Position numbers and translations under genes: made by a program
Notes under the pieces: model-generated
Seen by the model: the letters and a program-made list of their open reading frames with translations, nothing else
Told to the model about the DNA's origin: nothing
Databases searched by the model: none
Shown: positions 21,481 to 31,469 of the stretch, in pieces
Layout: every line of letters begins with the position of its first letter
How positions within the stretch are numbered: position 1 is the stretch's first letter
Origin: Panopea generosa
Taxonomy: Eukaryota > Mollusca > Bivalvia > Adapedonta > Hiatellidae
DNA length: 64,000 nucleotides
Reading direction: 5' to 3'
Assembly (NCBI GenBank): GCA_029582155.1
Contig: CM055907.1
Location: 10,949,874-11,013,873 of the forward strand

Positions 21481-23021
21481 AAGAGGCGAAAACGTAGCTA
21501 GACACACTTTATTCCTACTTTCTACCTTTTAACTATCCAACCTCTTCTTACTGTCTATCTTTTCAATTCTCCAATTCGAAAAGGTGAACTCTCACTCTCG
21601 TGCTTGGCGAGATCTGTGCGTGATTTGAGCTCAAGGCATAGTGCCACCATTGCAAAAAGGAAGTGTTTCCGTGGGGTAGTCGCATAATGGCGGTTATAAA
21701 TAATCCTCAATTCTTCTTCTTTAAAAATGCATTTTCCTTATTTTAATGCTCATATTTTTTATTTGAATGGCATTATTGATGTATTTTGAACATTTTGATA
21801 GCATTGTCATGTTTGAATTGTGAATTTATAAAAAAAAAATGATGCTTGGAAATTGGGGTATGAATTCATGATTTCGGAAGTCTAATTTCACTTTGTCACC
21901 AGTGTACACACTGAGCAGAGAAAAAAAATCTCTTATATGACACATGACCCCTACTTTTCTCATCATATTTTGATAGTGCAGAGGTTGACAAACAGTAAAA
22001 TGTAGGTTTCACTTCTTTCATTTGGGACTCTCTATGAATGACAAGCCTTCAAACTTTTACTATTTACTATAGAATAAAGAACAAAAATCAATGGTGGGGT
22101 TACACCTCAAAGGAATCGCGTCACACCATAACAAACCGCAGTGGTGTTTCTGACAGTAGTTAATTACAACAAAGTTACATAAAACAGCCATGAAAAGAAA
22201 GAAAACAATATAAGATATGAAAGAAAAAAAGTTTCTAATGATAAAATAAAATTACTTTTTATCATTTTGTGCGTGTTTGTATACTTTAGTCAATGCTTAA
22301 TTTCTGGTGATGGGTGGAGTAATTTGTAAACTTGAGCAGTTTAGTGTTAATGTTTTTTTATCAATATCCCTACTATCATTTACAAATAGGGAATGGTTAT
22401 ATTTTATTTGTTAAATAGTTCATGCGACATAACGGATTTGATTAATAATTCTTATATTTTGATAGATGTATTATCTACCAATTTTCGAACCCAACTGACG
22501 ACATGCATGTTGCACAGTTAATGGGCTTTTTTGTTTAAAACGTAGGTAAATGATCTTTTTAAAAAGACATTATTACTATAACATATCAATGTAACCTAAA
22601 TGTTGTTTTTTTGGGAAAAAAATATAATTTTCTTTTATCTAAGAAAGCTTTGAATGAATTACAGACGTTTCGTACCACCAAATAGAGGCTTCGTACAACA
22701 TATAGGCTAATGCATAAACTTTAAAGTGTTTCACATCATGATTAGGTGTCACAATCATAAACTTACGGTATTTGTTTTTAATAAGTGTGTGATAGTATTG
22801 GATTGTTATTATTTGGGGTTGAAACGTAGCTAAACTACATTTTATTTTGTTTATACATTTATAGTACTAACGAGAAATTTGATATATTTATTATAAATTT
22901 ACACCATATACTACGGACACAAATCGCACAAAATAATATACATACAATTTTGATTTTATCATATTTACAACATTTACGTGTATCTCATTGTAATGCATGG
23001 CCACGAGGAGATATATTTGCT
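21481..23021. other. Non-coding, AT-rich; LINE 3' UTR then nothing recognised
   Basis: The first ~150 bp (cagcggccaccgtaaccgg ...) may be LINE 3' UTR. The remaining sequence shows no reading frame, repeat or motif that I recognise. Confidence 0.35.
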
Positions 23022-23200
23022 TTAAAGGGGAACGCAACCCTGTGTATAAAACAGGATATTATGAATAGCTATGAGTTCAGCTTTCTATTAATAGTATTAT
23101 TATGCATAAATTCGAGTCCATAAAGATATATCAGCTCGTTTTGTAACGGTCATTTTCGCACATCGACTTTGTGGTGGAAGTCGCCATATTGGATACCTGC

Positions 23201-23223
23201 GTGACGTCATAACTGCACTTCCG
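23201..23223 (+). promoter_or_regulatory. CRE plus ETS-like promoter block, left
   Basis: A consensus CRE (TGACGTCA) is followed by ACTTCCGG, an ETS/GABP-type site, about 90 bp upstream of the ATG at 23312. An inverted copy lies at 25769-25791. Confidence 0.5.
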
Positions 23224-23311
23224 GTTTAAAACATAATTGATTTATACGCTACAGCAGATATAGAAACGTGCAATTATAGTCACCGGCAAAAGTACTCGCA
23301 AGAATAATAAA

Positions 23312-23584
23312 ATGGATTTAAGTAACGGAGAAGGACTTGTGGCCTACAACTTTGAACCAGAATTTTCAGAAGCAGAGTTAAATGAATTAGAAGACGAGAG
23401 AAATAGTGAGACGGCACAGTTGTTCACACATGTTATAGATTTTTGCACCTGCGAAAACTGTGTAATGATGCTTTCGTCTGACGAAAATACGTGCTGCAGA
23501 TGCAATGACCATACTATTGGAAATTTAGAATATTTAGAATGTATCACAGAAATAATACAGAGATGTCACAGCAATGTCTTATGA
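23312..23584 (+). CDS. P2X7 ballast-like cysteine-rich ORF, truncated
   Basis: 90 codons. After an acidic start (YNFEPEFSEAELNELEDE) come CTCENCVMM and CCRCNDH, then ECITEI and a closing NVL. The C-x-C-x2-C ... C-C spacing followed by CITE matches the start of the zinc-binding intracellular ballast of P2X7 receptors, which in invertebrates also occurs in stand-alone, transposon-linked proteins. The family continues with a conserved RYAAYRQF-type block not found here; the frame stops at TGA 23582-23584 with no good donor before it. It is probably a truncated or decayed copy, not a receptor. Confidence 0.6.
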   Translation: MDLSNGEGLVAYNFEPEFSEAELNELEDERNSETAQLFTHVIDFCTCENCVMMLSSDENTCCRCNDHTIGNLEYLECITEIIQRCHSNVL

Positions 23585-24182
23585 AGTTTTCACCCAAAAA
23601 GATGATAACTGTTAAACAGTCACACCGATCATGAACCAGAGATCAAACCCGAAAGCCATCAATCACGAGTCTGACATCTTATCATGTAGCCTGACATTGA
23701 TGATTGAATTTTTCAAAATAGTAAAATTACCCTTAGCTTGATAAAAAAGTAATTATTGCCGTCAGTGTTGATGTAGATCCAGGCGAGCCTGCACATACAT
23801 GCTGTACTATCAGGGTATATACTGTTTGCTACTCAGTCAATACATTATCAAAAAAAAAAAAAACAACACTAATTGTACCAGGAATGGAATTTAGGGGGAA
23901 ATGTTTTGTTACATATATTTACCTGTCTAAGAGAGAATAAGAAATAATATTATATCTCTTTTCTTATCGTGTTTAGCTGGTGCGGCCATTGTTGCGTACT
24001 GAGAAATGGCTGATAAAATTTTGATTTTATATCCTTTTTGGTAAATTTAGATGAAGCATGAATGAGTTGGTTTTTTTTGTGTTGTTTAACATAACTGGCA
24101 CTGTCTTTTGGTTATTCAAATGGTGTTACTACCCAATTTGATATATGATGATTATCTATTCTACCAGTTCTCTGAACATATA

Positions 24183-24430
24183 TGAATGTGTCTCCTTATA
24201 GGGAGTGTCATATGGAATATAATGTCTACAGGCATATTGGACAAAGTGTATGTTACTGTCCAGCTACTGGCACCCTGCTGAGCTTTCATAATTCACCAAC
24301 ACCACATTCACACCATGTGGTAATGAGAAATACCCTGCCGCAGTGTGCATATTGTACCGTAACAAGCGTAATCACCCCAGGTTTAATGACCCCAGGGTTT
24401 ATGACAGGATGTTATATCACATTGTATTAT
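24183..24430 (+). repeat. Repeat AB, uninterrupted copy (empty site)
   Basis: Block A (gtgtcatatggaatata ... aattcaccaa) runs into block B (caccatgtggtaatgag ... gaccccagggttta). The same two blocks occur on the minus strand at 28636-28740 (A) and 26455-26549 (B), where the Mutator-like element separates them. Confidence 0.85.
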
Positions 24431-24789
24431 GCCTTATTACTAATTTAAACATTTTCAGTTAATTAGGGTTTCGATATCAATGCAAACTTACAAGTAAAAA
24501 AATTATGTTATATGATTTTATGAATATTTTTCATAAATTGTATACCAGAACACTATTTTAACAGTAAAAAACACTTTTCATGTTTTAATGAATAAATAAA
24601 GGAACAAAGGTTTTACTTTATCTGTTTTCATTACGAAGTAGAGGTAGTTCAAATGTCTATTCAAGAATAATGACCTAGTTGACTGTGAAAAAGCCATATT
24701 TTAATAAACTAAATTGTCTATTGAATATAAAATTAATAAAATGAGTTTACGAACAATTAATGGTTGACTGAATATTTAGCATCATTTTT

Positions 24790-25045
24790 TGCCATCGAGG
24801 GTTTACTGTAAAGATGTTCAGTTAACCTAACCACTGTTTCCTGCAAAAGTTAACCAGTACTCGAGCACATCCAACAACCGCAAGTAACTGATAATTTTTC
24901 CACTCGAATCAGTAGTGAGAGACAAATGATATTGAGTCACAATAATGTACGCCAGTCATCACAGTGACTGTTTCCGGGTGGGGATTCGAACTCGAGACAC
25001 CTGGATTGATAGTTAGACACGTAACTGACTGAGCTAATCGGGCCT
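24790..25045 (-). mobile_element. tRNA-derived SINE, family III (minus copy)
   Basis: The minus strand starts cccgattagctcagtcagtt (A box region), has B box gagttcgaatccccacc, then a body with cactactgattcgagtgg and a tail ggttaggttaactg. Relatives lie at 28965-29110 (+), 39550-39800 (-) and a body-only piece at 56608-56700. Confidence 0.85.
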
Positions 25046-25768
25046 GTCACAATTAATTGGCCTTAATTTGTATTTTAATATTAACTTTAAGATACCATGT
25101 CGTTTTCACACCTTATGTTTTGGCATTAAGCTCTTGTTTTTATTTTTAATTGGATTATCACACCTGTTTAAACAGCCTGCAATTATAAGATTGTGAAAGT
25201 TTGCTATATCAATTTCGCAATATTTTGGAAGAGTATATAAAATTACAAATTAAATTTCAGAAATCAGCTGAGCTATATGTTATTAGCACATTTTTAAAAG
25301 CTTCCCACTGGATAATATACACTTAGTCTATATGTATGTCGCATATGGTCATCTTTGTACTGAAATCATCAGAAATTGTATGCTTGGGTAGTAGTACGCC
25401 AAGGCATTGGTACGCTTCATTCTGCAATCTTAAGTTCTACCCCAAAGTATAAAGGCGTTTTGCACGTGATGTCACCAGAAGCTTGACACTGAGGCAATGT
25501 GAAATCACATATTTGGAAAACTAAAAACAACGCTGCCCACAAAACATATCGCATTACTCCACCCACTTATTCCGCTGGAGAAAACAATGTTTAATGGGTT
25601 AAGTCCTTCAATTCAGAATCGTTTTCGCGTTTAATTGCCTACCTTCGATGTTCACTAATGCACTGTATATCTGTATATAAACTGATTACGTATATTAGTG
25701 TATATACATAAGAGTTTCAGTAGAGAGCAGTCACTAACGACACAATACAATTTGCGCGATAACTAGAA

Positions 25769-25791
25769 CGGAAGTGCAGTTATGACGTCAC
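25769..25791 (-). promoter_or_regulatory. CRE plus ETS-like promoter block, right (inverted)
   Basis: Minus-strand copy of the block at 23201-23223, again TGACGTCATAACTGCACTTC, with a CGCCATTTTG motif about 30 bp away. It could drive transcription inward from the right end of the element. Confidence 0.45.
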
Positions 25792-25989
25792 CGAATACCT
25801 CCATCACAAAAGAGCTACAAAATGGCGGCGCCCATAGCATTTAGGAAACGCTTGAAATCATGATATTTAATGTCATTTTTCTCATTTGATAAATTTCGTA
25901 CAATTAAAATTTGTTGATTTTTGTGTTATTTACATGTCTATTTAACGATAAATAGCCATTTATATTCTGACGTGCGGTACCCTTTAATA

Positions 25990-26454
25990 ATCGCATATTT
26001 GTGAAATAATACATAATATCAGAAAATTTCAATTTGTTACAAAAATACTGTAACGTCTGCATCTCTGGTATATATTCTTCCAAGTGATACACATTCATCT
26101 GCTGTTATACCAAAGTACTATGTCCCCGTAACGTCCGCCTCTCCCTCCCACACCTGTATATACATTCTATTTTTTTTTGAATTTATAGAATCAATTTCAC
26201 TTTTTTTTCAATGTATTAAGCATTTTATGTTTGCAGAATGCAACTAAGATATGAATAATTTATCAAAAAAAAAAACAATGAATAAAAATTTAGAGATTTT
26301 GTTTAATGTCACTCTAATATAGGGGGATGAACGTCACAAAAAGGGGATAGACGTTACATAATTTCTTAACATTGGTATTAACCCCCTAAATAACTGAAAA
26401 TGTTTAAATTAAGTCATTGTCCATAATACTATGCAATATAACATACATCCTATC
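25990..26454. other. Non-coding, nothing recognised
   Basis: AT-rich sequence with homopolymer runs. A minus-strand open frame at 25904-26098 shows no recognisable domain. Confidence 0.35.
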
Positions 26455-26549
26455 TTAAACCCTGGGGTCATAAAACCTGTGGTGAATTATGCAAATTGAG
26501 GTACAATATGCATGTTTTTTTCTCATTACCACATGGTGTGACTGTAGTG
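26455..26549 (-). repeat. Repeat AB, block B, interrupted copy
   Basis: Reverse complement of block B (caccatgtggtaatgagaaa, gcatattgtacc, tgaccccagggttta). It adjoins the left target duplication of the Mutator-like element. Confidence 0.8.
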
Positions 26550-26557
26550 TTGGTGAA

Positions 26558-26828
26558 GATTTATTCCTGAAACACCCACTTTCTAATTTTCATATTCCTG
26601 AAACCCCCACTTTTTAATTTTCAAATTCCTGAAACACCCACTTTTAATTTATGTAACCCATGGTTACGGACTATAGTCTGTTTTACCTATTGGTATAATA
26701 TTTGCTGCATAAGGAGATATAAATGTAAAATATTTATAATTTAAGATTTGATAAATTATGTCTAAATACATTAATATTATTAGGACCATAAATTAATATT
26801 GATATTAAATAATCAGAATTGCCAATTA

Positions 26829-26865
<37 letters not shown>

Positions 26866-28627
26866 CAAAGTATAACAGTTTATATCAATTAATTAAGATT
26901 AATTAGGTTTCTTTGATCTTTTTTTAAAATATATTAGTTATAGTTTAAAACTGATAATTGATACATTGAAAAAGACAAGATTAACAGTTTGCAAGCAGTT
27001 TTCTTAATTAAAACTGATAATTGATACACGATGATGATGTTATTAAAGAAATAAGATTAACAGTTTGCAATCAATAGTGTTAATTTATTGGTATTTAAGT
27101 TTACTGTTTATCTTTTTGAATACTTTGATGTTTCATATAAATTCAACTGAGCAATATCTAAACAAAGAAATATTTATTTGAGTATATTAAAGGCGATAAT
27201 TAATGTATTAAAAACAAGATACAAGACCATTAATTTTTATATAAATTGATACTGATATAATTTAGTTTCATTTGTGTACACGATTATCCTAGATACATGT
27301 AACATAATGGCTAATGCACAAGTACAAATACGATTTGTTAATAATCAGAAAGGTGGTGAAAGTCTTTTGATAGGTGGATTCAGATTAAATGTAAGTATAC
27401 TTTTTGACGGTGAAATGTATCCGCTAGTATTCGCGTTTCTCCCAGGAAAATCAACTGACGTCTACGTGAAATTTTTCAGCCAACTAAAACAGAAATGTGA
27501 GGAGTACGGTTTTGAACTTCAACCTGAAACTGTATTTCTAGACCACGAGGTGGCTTCCCGTAACGGCGCACAGAGAGTTTTTCCAGACACCAATGTGAAA
27601 GCTTGCTTTTTTCATTACACACAGTGCGTTTGGCGAAAAGTTCAAGCTTTAGGACTCTCTACAGCCTACAAGGAAAATGACACAATCCATCGACTGGTTA
27701 GACGAGCATCGGTGTTGCCATTAGTTCCAATAGCTGAGGTAGAGGACATTTGGTTTCAAGCGTTAGAGGCCATATGGGAGGAGGATCTTCCTGCGAGCGT
27801 TACTGCCTTCACAGACTACGTAACAGAACAGTGGGTTGAGGGTGATAAGCCAATTTGGAATCATTATACAACCGTGGGTCCCAGGACAACAAACCATTGT
27901 GAAGGGTGGCACAGTAAATTGAAGAAGGCCGTACGACATGCCCATCCAAACATCTTCGGTATCATTTCCATACTACAGCGGATTGAAGCTGCTTGCTACA
28001 TTAGGGTTCTTCAATACCAGGCAGGGGGCGTTCGTCCAGTCAAAAAAAGAAAGTATCGTCAGCCCGAGCAAAGACTAGCAGCCCTGAAAACACGTTTGGA
28101 AAACGGAGACATGACGGCGATGGAATACTCTGACGCAGCATCGCAACTTCTTGAACATCATTAGTGATTGATTGACTGATGAGTACTGCAGATGAATCTG
28201 TGTTTAATGACTTGAACATGCGTTCATACGTGTATATATATTTGTGACAATAGAAAATATATATAAATGTAAAATATTAAAAAAACTTTCTAATTTTCAT
28301 ATTCCTGAAACCCTGAAAAAAAAGAAGAAAACTATAATTAATTTATTAATGTTCAATTATAATATTGCCTGTTTTAATGTAAAAAAAGAAGATTTTTATA
28401 AGTTAACATTATAATATTAAATAAAATCCATTAAATTATCCAAAAAAAGATGATATAAATGTATAAAAAAACTTGTCTTGTTTTATTAAATCATCCTAAG
28501 AAACAGACTATAGCTATAATTTGACCTAAGGCCGTAGGAAGGTGTTAATTGGAAAAAGCAAAATTCCTGAAACTACCCACTTTTTTTTTTATCAAAATTT
28601 GAAAAGTGGGGGTTTCAGGAAGACACC
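26558..28627 (+). mobile_element. Mutator-like element (MULE) with TIRs and 8-bp target duplication
   Basis: A 2070-bp element. The target duplication TTGGTGAA is at 26550-26557 and 28628-28635. The ends are inverted relatives: gatttattcctgaaacaccc and ggtgtcttcctgaaaccccc, both followed by cacttt. The core motif ttcctgaaac..cccacttt recurs in tandem about three times inside the left end (26563-26650) and again near 28302 and 28562. A ~60-bp direct duplication (aactgataattgatac ... attaacagtttgca) lies at 26948-27080. The element carries the transposase frame at 27274-28164. It inserted into a copy of repeat AB whose uninterrupted paralogue is at 24183-24430. Confidence 0.85.
27274..28164 (+). 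CDS. MULE transposase, N-terminally incomplete
   Basis: 296 codons, intact to TAG. Family landmarks: MYPLVFAFLPGKS (about 49-61), the second acidic site in VFLDHE with the following NGAQRVFP, ACFFHYTQCVWRKVQ (the C-x2-H region after the second Asp), LPLVPIAEV, and TTNHCEGWHSKLKK holding the third acidic residue. The expected DGTFK segment with the first catalytic Asp is absent: the matching place reads GGFRLNVSIL and several residues before the PLVFA block are missing. The usual N-terminal zinc-finger part is also absent. The frame may start upstream of the chosen ATG through splicing (an AG lies at 27264-27265), but no upstream exon was found. Probably catalytically dead but still open. Confidence 0.8.
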   Translation: MYTIILDTCNIMANAQVQIRFVNNQKGGESLLIGGFRLNVSILFDGEMYPLVFAFLPGKSTDVYVKFFSQLKQKCEEYGFELQPETVFLDHEVASRNGAQRVFPDTNVKACFFHYTQCVWRKVQALGLSTAYKENDTIHRLVRRASVLPLVPIAEVEDIWFQALEAIWEEDLPASVTAFTDYVTEQWVEGDKPIWNHYTTVGPRTTNHCEGWHSKLKKAVRHAHPNIFGIISILQRIEAACYIRVLQYQAGGVRPVKKRKYRQPEQRLAALKTRLENGDMTAMEYSDAASQLLEHH

Positions 28628-28635
28628 TTGGTGAA

Positions 28636-28740
28636 TTAGGAAAGCTCAGCAGGGTGCCAGTAACTGGACAGTAGCATACAGTTTGTGCAATATGCCTGTA
28701 GGCAAATATATTCCATATGACACTATCCATCAAAGGTTAA
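28636..28740 (-). repeat. Repeat AB, block A, interrupted copy
   Basis: Reverse complement of block A (gtgtcatatggaatata, gcatattg.acaaa, tgctactgtccag.tactgg, ctgctgagctttc). It adjoins the right target duplication of the MULE. Confidence 0.85.
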
Positions 28741-28964
28741 AAAATCATATTTGTCCAGGTAACTAGTAAACTTGATAACGAAGTCATATGGGCTAGTTAT
28801 AGGTAAAATACTGACTGCGTAGCAAACAACGCATGCTTTGATAACATGGCTCGGATGTGAAGGCTGATCTGGGTCTACAACGACACTAACCGCAATATTA
28901 TTTTTGTTTTCTTTTTCAAGCGGAGGGTTATTTTCATATTTTACAAATTATATGACTGCCGTGT

Positions 28965-29110
28965 CCGATTAACTCAGTCGTTAGCGCATCTTAATGTTAA
29001 CCCACGGGTCACGAGTTTGAATCCCCATCGGTCACAATCTCCGTGATGGTTGATATACATATGTCGTCTCATTGTCATTCGTCTCTGATATAAAAGAGAG
29101 ACTAATAAAT
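28965..29110 (+). mobile_element. tRNA-derived SINE, family III
   Basis: tgtccgattaactcagtcgtt (A box region), B box acgagtttgaatcccc, then a body with cgtctcattgtcattcgtctc. It is a truncated relative of the copy at 24790-25045. Confidence 0.75.
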
Positions 29111-29299
29111 GTTCATTTTTATGTCAGTTCTTTATTTAAATGTTAGTTTTATATAGGTTAAACAAGCAAAACCTATTTTTAAGAAAAGATAAAATTGTGT
29201 ATAGATTTGTTTTATTTGATTAGATGCGTAAAAAATCCATAAAAATACATTTTTGTAAATGATGCTTATATATTAACTCAGATATCTCAGATGAAAAAT

Positions 29300-29635
29300 T
29301 TATTCCTTTTTAAGACTTAAACATGGAAAACAAGCAGCATATTCTGTCTGTTTGGAAATATAGAAGGCCTTACAATTTTTTCCAGACTGTCGACATTTGA
29401 GATGAGGGACAGTTGGGTTTTCTTCGTCACTTGTCTGTGGGTATCCATGGCTTAAGTTTGTCATTTTAATCCTTGTTACTCCGTTTGATCCTAGAATGCC
29501 ACTGTTGGGCTCTTTTGAAATAGTGTAAAATGTAGAACGTGGTGGAACTTTACTTGTCTTTTGGTTACACAAGGACACCCAACAATAGTCATCCGGCGGC
29601 ATTTTAATTGAACTGAAATAAAATTCAGATAACAA
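29300..29635 (-). CDS. Hypothetical cysteine-containing ORF
   Basis: An internal start gives MPPDDYCWVSLCNQK, which resembles the N-terminus of THAP-like zinc fingers found in invertebrate transposon-derived proteins (M-P-x-x-Y-C-x3-C). The rest matches nothing I know and no C-terminal THAP residues are seen. A CRE-like GACGTCAT occurs upstream near 29965. It may be a decayed exon of a mobile gene. Confidence 0.25.
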   Translation of the reverse strand: MLSEFYFSSIKMPPDDYCWVSLCNQKTSKVPPRSTFYTISKEPNSGILGSNGVTRIKMTNLSHGYPQTSDEENPTVPHLKCRQSGKNCKAFYISKQTEYAACFPCLSLKKE

Positions 29636-29639
29636 TCAA

Positions 29640-30980
29640 CTTAAGTCACTAATAAATAGCTGATGAGTAAAAAAAAATGAAATAAAAAAAATATTATGAA
29701 ACATGTACAGTATAATTACACGTGAATGTTCGTTTCTGTATGTTGAAACCAGGCTACTACAACTGGCACAAAATAGCCTCAGAGACGGAGTTTAAAATTT
29801 CTAATTCGTCTTTTTATATCTATAATAAATTATGTTCTTGAAACAAATTAATTAATTTCTTCTGAAAGAATAACTTTTTTAATAATTAACACTTAATTGA
29901 AATAAACGGATTATGCTGCTATAAATCGGGACGTCAAAAAGACCAAACATGGTCATGTTTACGACGTCATAGGAAAAGAAGTGTTATATTTACCGCAGAA
30001 AAAAAGCATACTCAAATTGGAAATTACAATTGCCAGACGCACACACCATTTTACATTATGCTAACACCACCCACTTTCAACAGTAATAAAAGTCACAATA
30101 AAAAGGTAATCATGGTCAACAACCGCATCATTTCTTTAAGTTCATCATTGGTACTAGCATACTCTCTAAAATTAAACTTTATTAAACTGCTTTAATAAAT
30201 ATTTGTGTTGTTAATGTATGAAAATTCAATTTACTTAAGTGAAATCTACATTGTTTCAGCAGCGACCGCGGTGAAACGAATCCCCCTGAGTTCATAGTCT
30301 CACGCGAAATCTCGCTCTCGCACGCGAAGAGAATTCGGGATTTCAAAAAGGTCAATATCTTTTCTTGACCTTGCACCACCCGTTTCGTAATAGCCAAGTG
30401 TGACTGTGTCGACGAACGATATAGATGTAGATATAGAACTATAGTGAGCATGAAATAGCGTGTCTTATTTTCAATTTCATTTCGCTACTTACATTTCATT
30501 CCGCTTTATATCGCACTTTCGTCCTACCGCTAAGGAAGAAAATCGATACTTCCTGTTCCGTTTGAAAAAAAGGCGGGGTGAAATAGAAAACGTTAGTTGC
30601 TGAAATTACCGGTTTGTGATATTTTAATATGATTTAAACTAATTTTTCGATTTCGAAATATGTATATATTTCAATATATTTAATAGTTTTCGATTTTTCA
30701 ATTATTTGTCTCTGTTTATAACTTTCTATGCAGTTGTTGCCATAGCTCCCCTAGTCCTAGGGATTTTTTAGGACAAGGTGGGGGTGGAAGCTATGTCCAT
30801 TATAGCCCGATTAAATAAGGTGTGAATGGACAGATTTTTTATTATTTGGATATCCGATCTGCTGTCCATAGGGAGATGCAAAATATAAAATGAAAAAGGC
30901 TCTTTAGAGACATGCAATATGTCACACTAATATCCATTACAATAGTGACTTACAACAGCTTCACTGTCAAGCTAGCTTTT
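29640..30980. other. Non-coding, no gene recognised
   Basis: AT-rich. It contains a GACGTCAT site near 29965 and a GC-richer patch at 30250-30420. Open frames have no known domains. Confidence 0.35.
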
Positions 30981-30999
30981 ATAACATGACATGGTTGAA

Positions 31000-31075
31000 G
31001 TGCACCGACTGTATTGGAAGTTAGGCAACAAAGTACAGGGTTAGTACTTGGATGGGTGACTGGTGTCCCTTTTAA
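31000..31075 (+). repeat. 5S rRNA-derived fragment
   Basis: gcaccgactg ... ggaagttaggcaacaaagta then ggttagtacttggatgggtg matches the internal control region and 3' half of 5S rRNA (A block, intermediate element, C block), with substitutions and without the 5' quarter. A retroposed 5S pseudogene or a 5S-headed SINE are both possible. A family II tRNA SINE follows about 160 bp downstream. Confidence 0.75.
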
Positions 31076-31231
31076 TGGTGACGAATAAATTTTGAACCTT
31101 CATCTGTACAAATCTCCCTTCTTGGATGGGATGGTATATGGCCAGGAACTGCAGGTAAGTCACACAGCCCTAAAGGTTAAAGAGGGTAGGAGTGTAATGA
31201 ATGTACATAGGTCACTTACAACACCCTCGCA

Positions 31232-31465
31232 GGGTCCTCCTGTGGCCAAGTGGTCTAAGGTGCCGTCTCAAGATCACTTACCTCTCACTGCTAAGGTTGT
31301 AGGTTTGAGTCCCGCATGCCTCAAAATTTTTATGTGAGAAAGTTTCCATTTACTTGCAAAAGGACGGTGGTTCTACTCAGTCTGACTCAGTCTGAGGTCT
31401 TCCTCCACCAGTAAAACTGGTATTGCCATATGAGCCATAATATGGAGTCGGGAATTTGTGTTACA
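31232..31465 (+). mobile_element. tRNA-derived SINE, family II
   Basis: Leu/Ser-type head (gtggccaagtggtctaaggt, B box taggtttgagtcccg), then gtgagaaagtttcca, cttgcaaaaggacggtggtt, gaggtcttcctccaccagta and aaactgg. It is about 80% identical by eye to the copy at 35130-35335. Confidence 0.9.
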
Positions 31466-31469
31466 TCAC

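Larger units (their letters stand above)
23026..25983 (+). mobile_element. TTAA-flanked element carrying a P2X7 ballast-like ORF
   Basis: Bounded by TTAA at 23022-23025 and 25984-25987, with ends starting AGGGGAACGCA and (reverse) AGGGTACCGCAC. About 180 bp inside each end is the same inverted block TGACGTCATAACTGCACTTC, so the two ends are long diverged inverted repeats. Contents: the 23312-23584 reading frame, repeat AB (24183-24430) and a SINE (24790-25045). The class is not identified. Confidence 0.5.

Noticed and set aside
29300..29635. Firm THAP transposase call
   Set aside because: Only the Y-C-x3-C start resembles THAP; the later conserved residues are absent, so it was kept as hypothetical.
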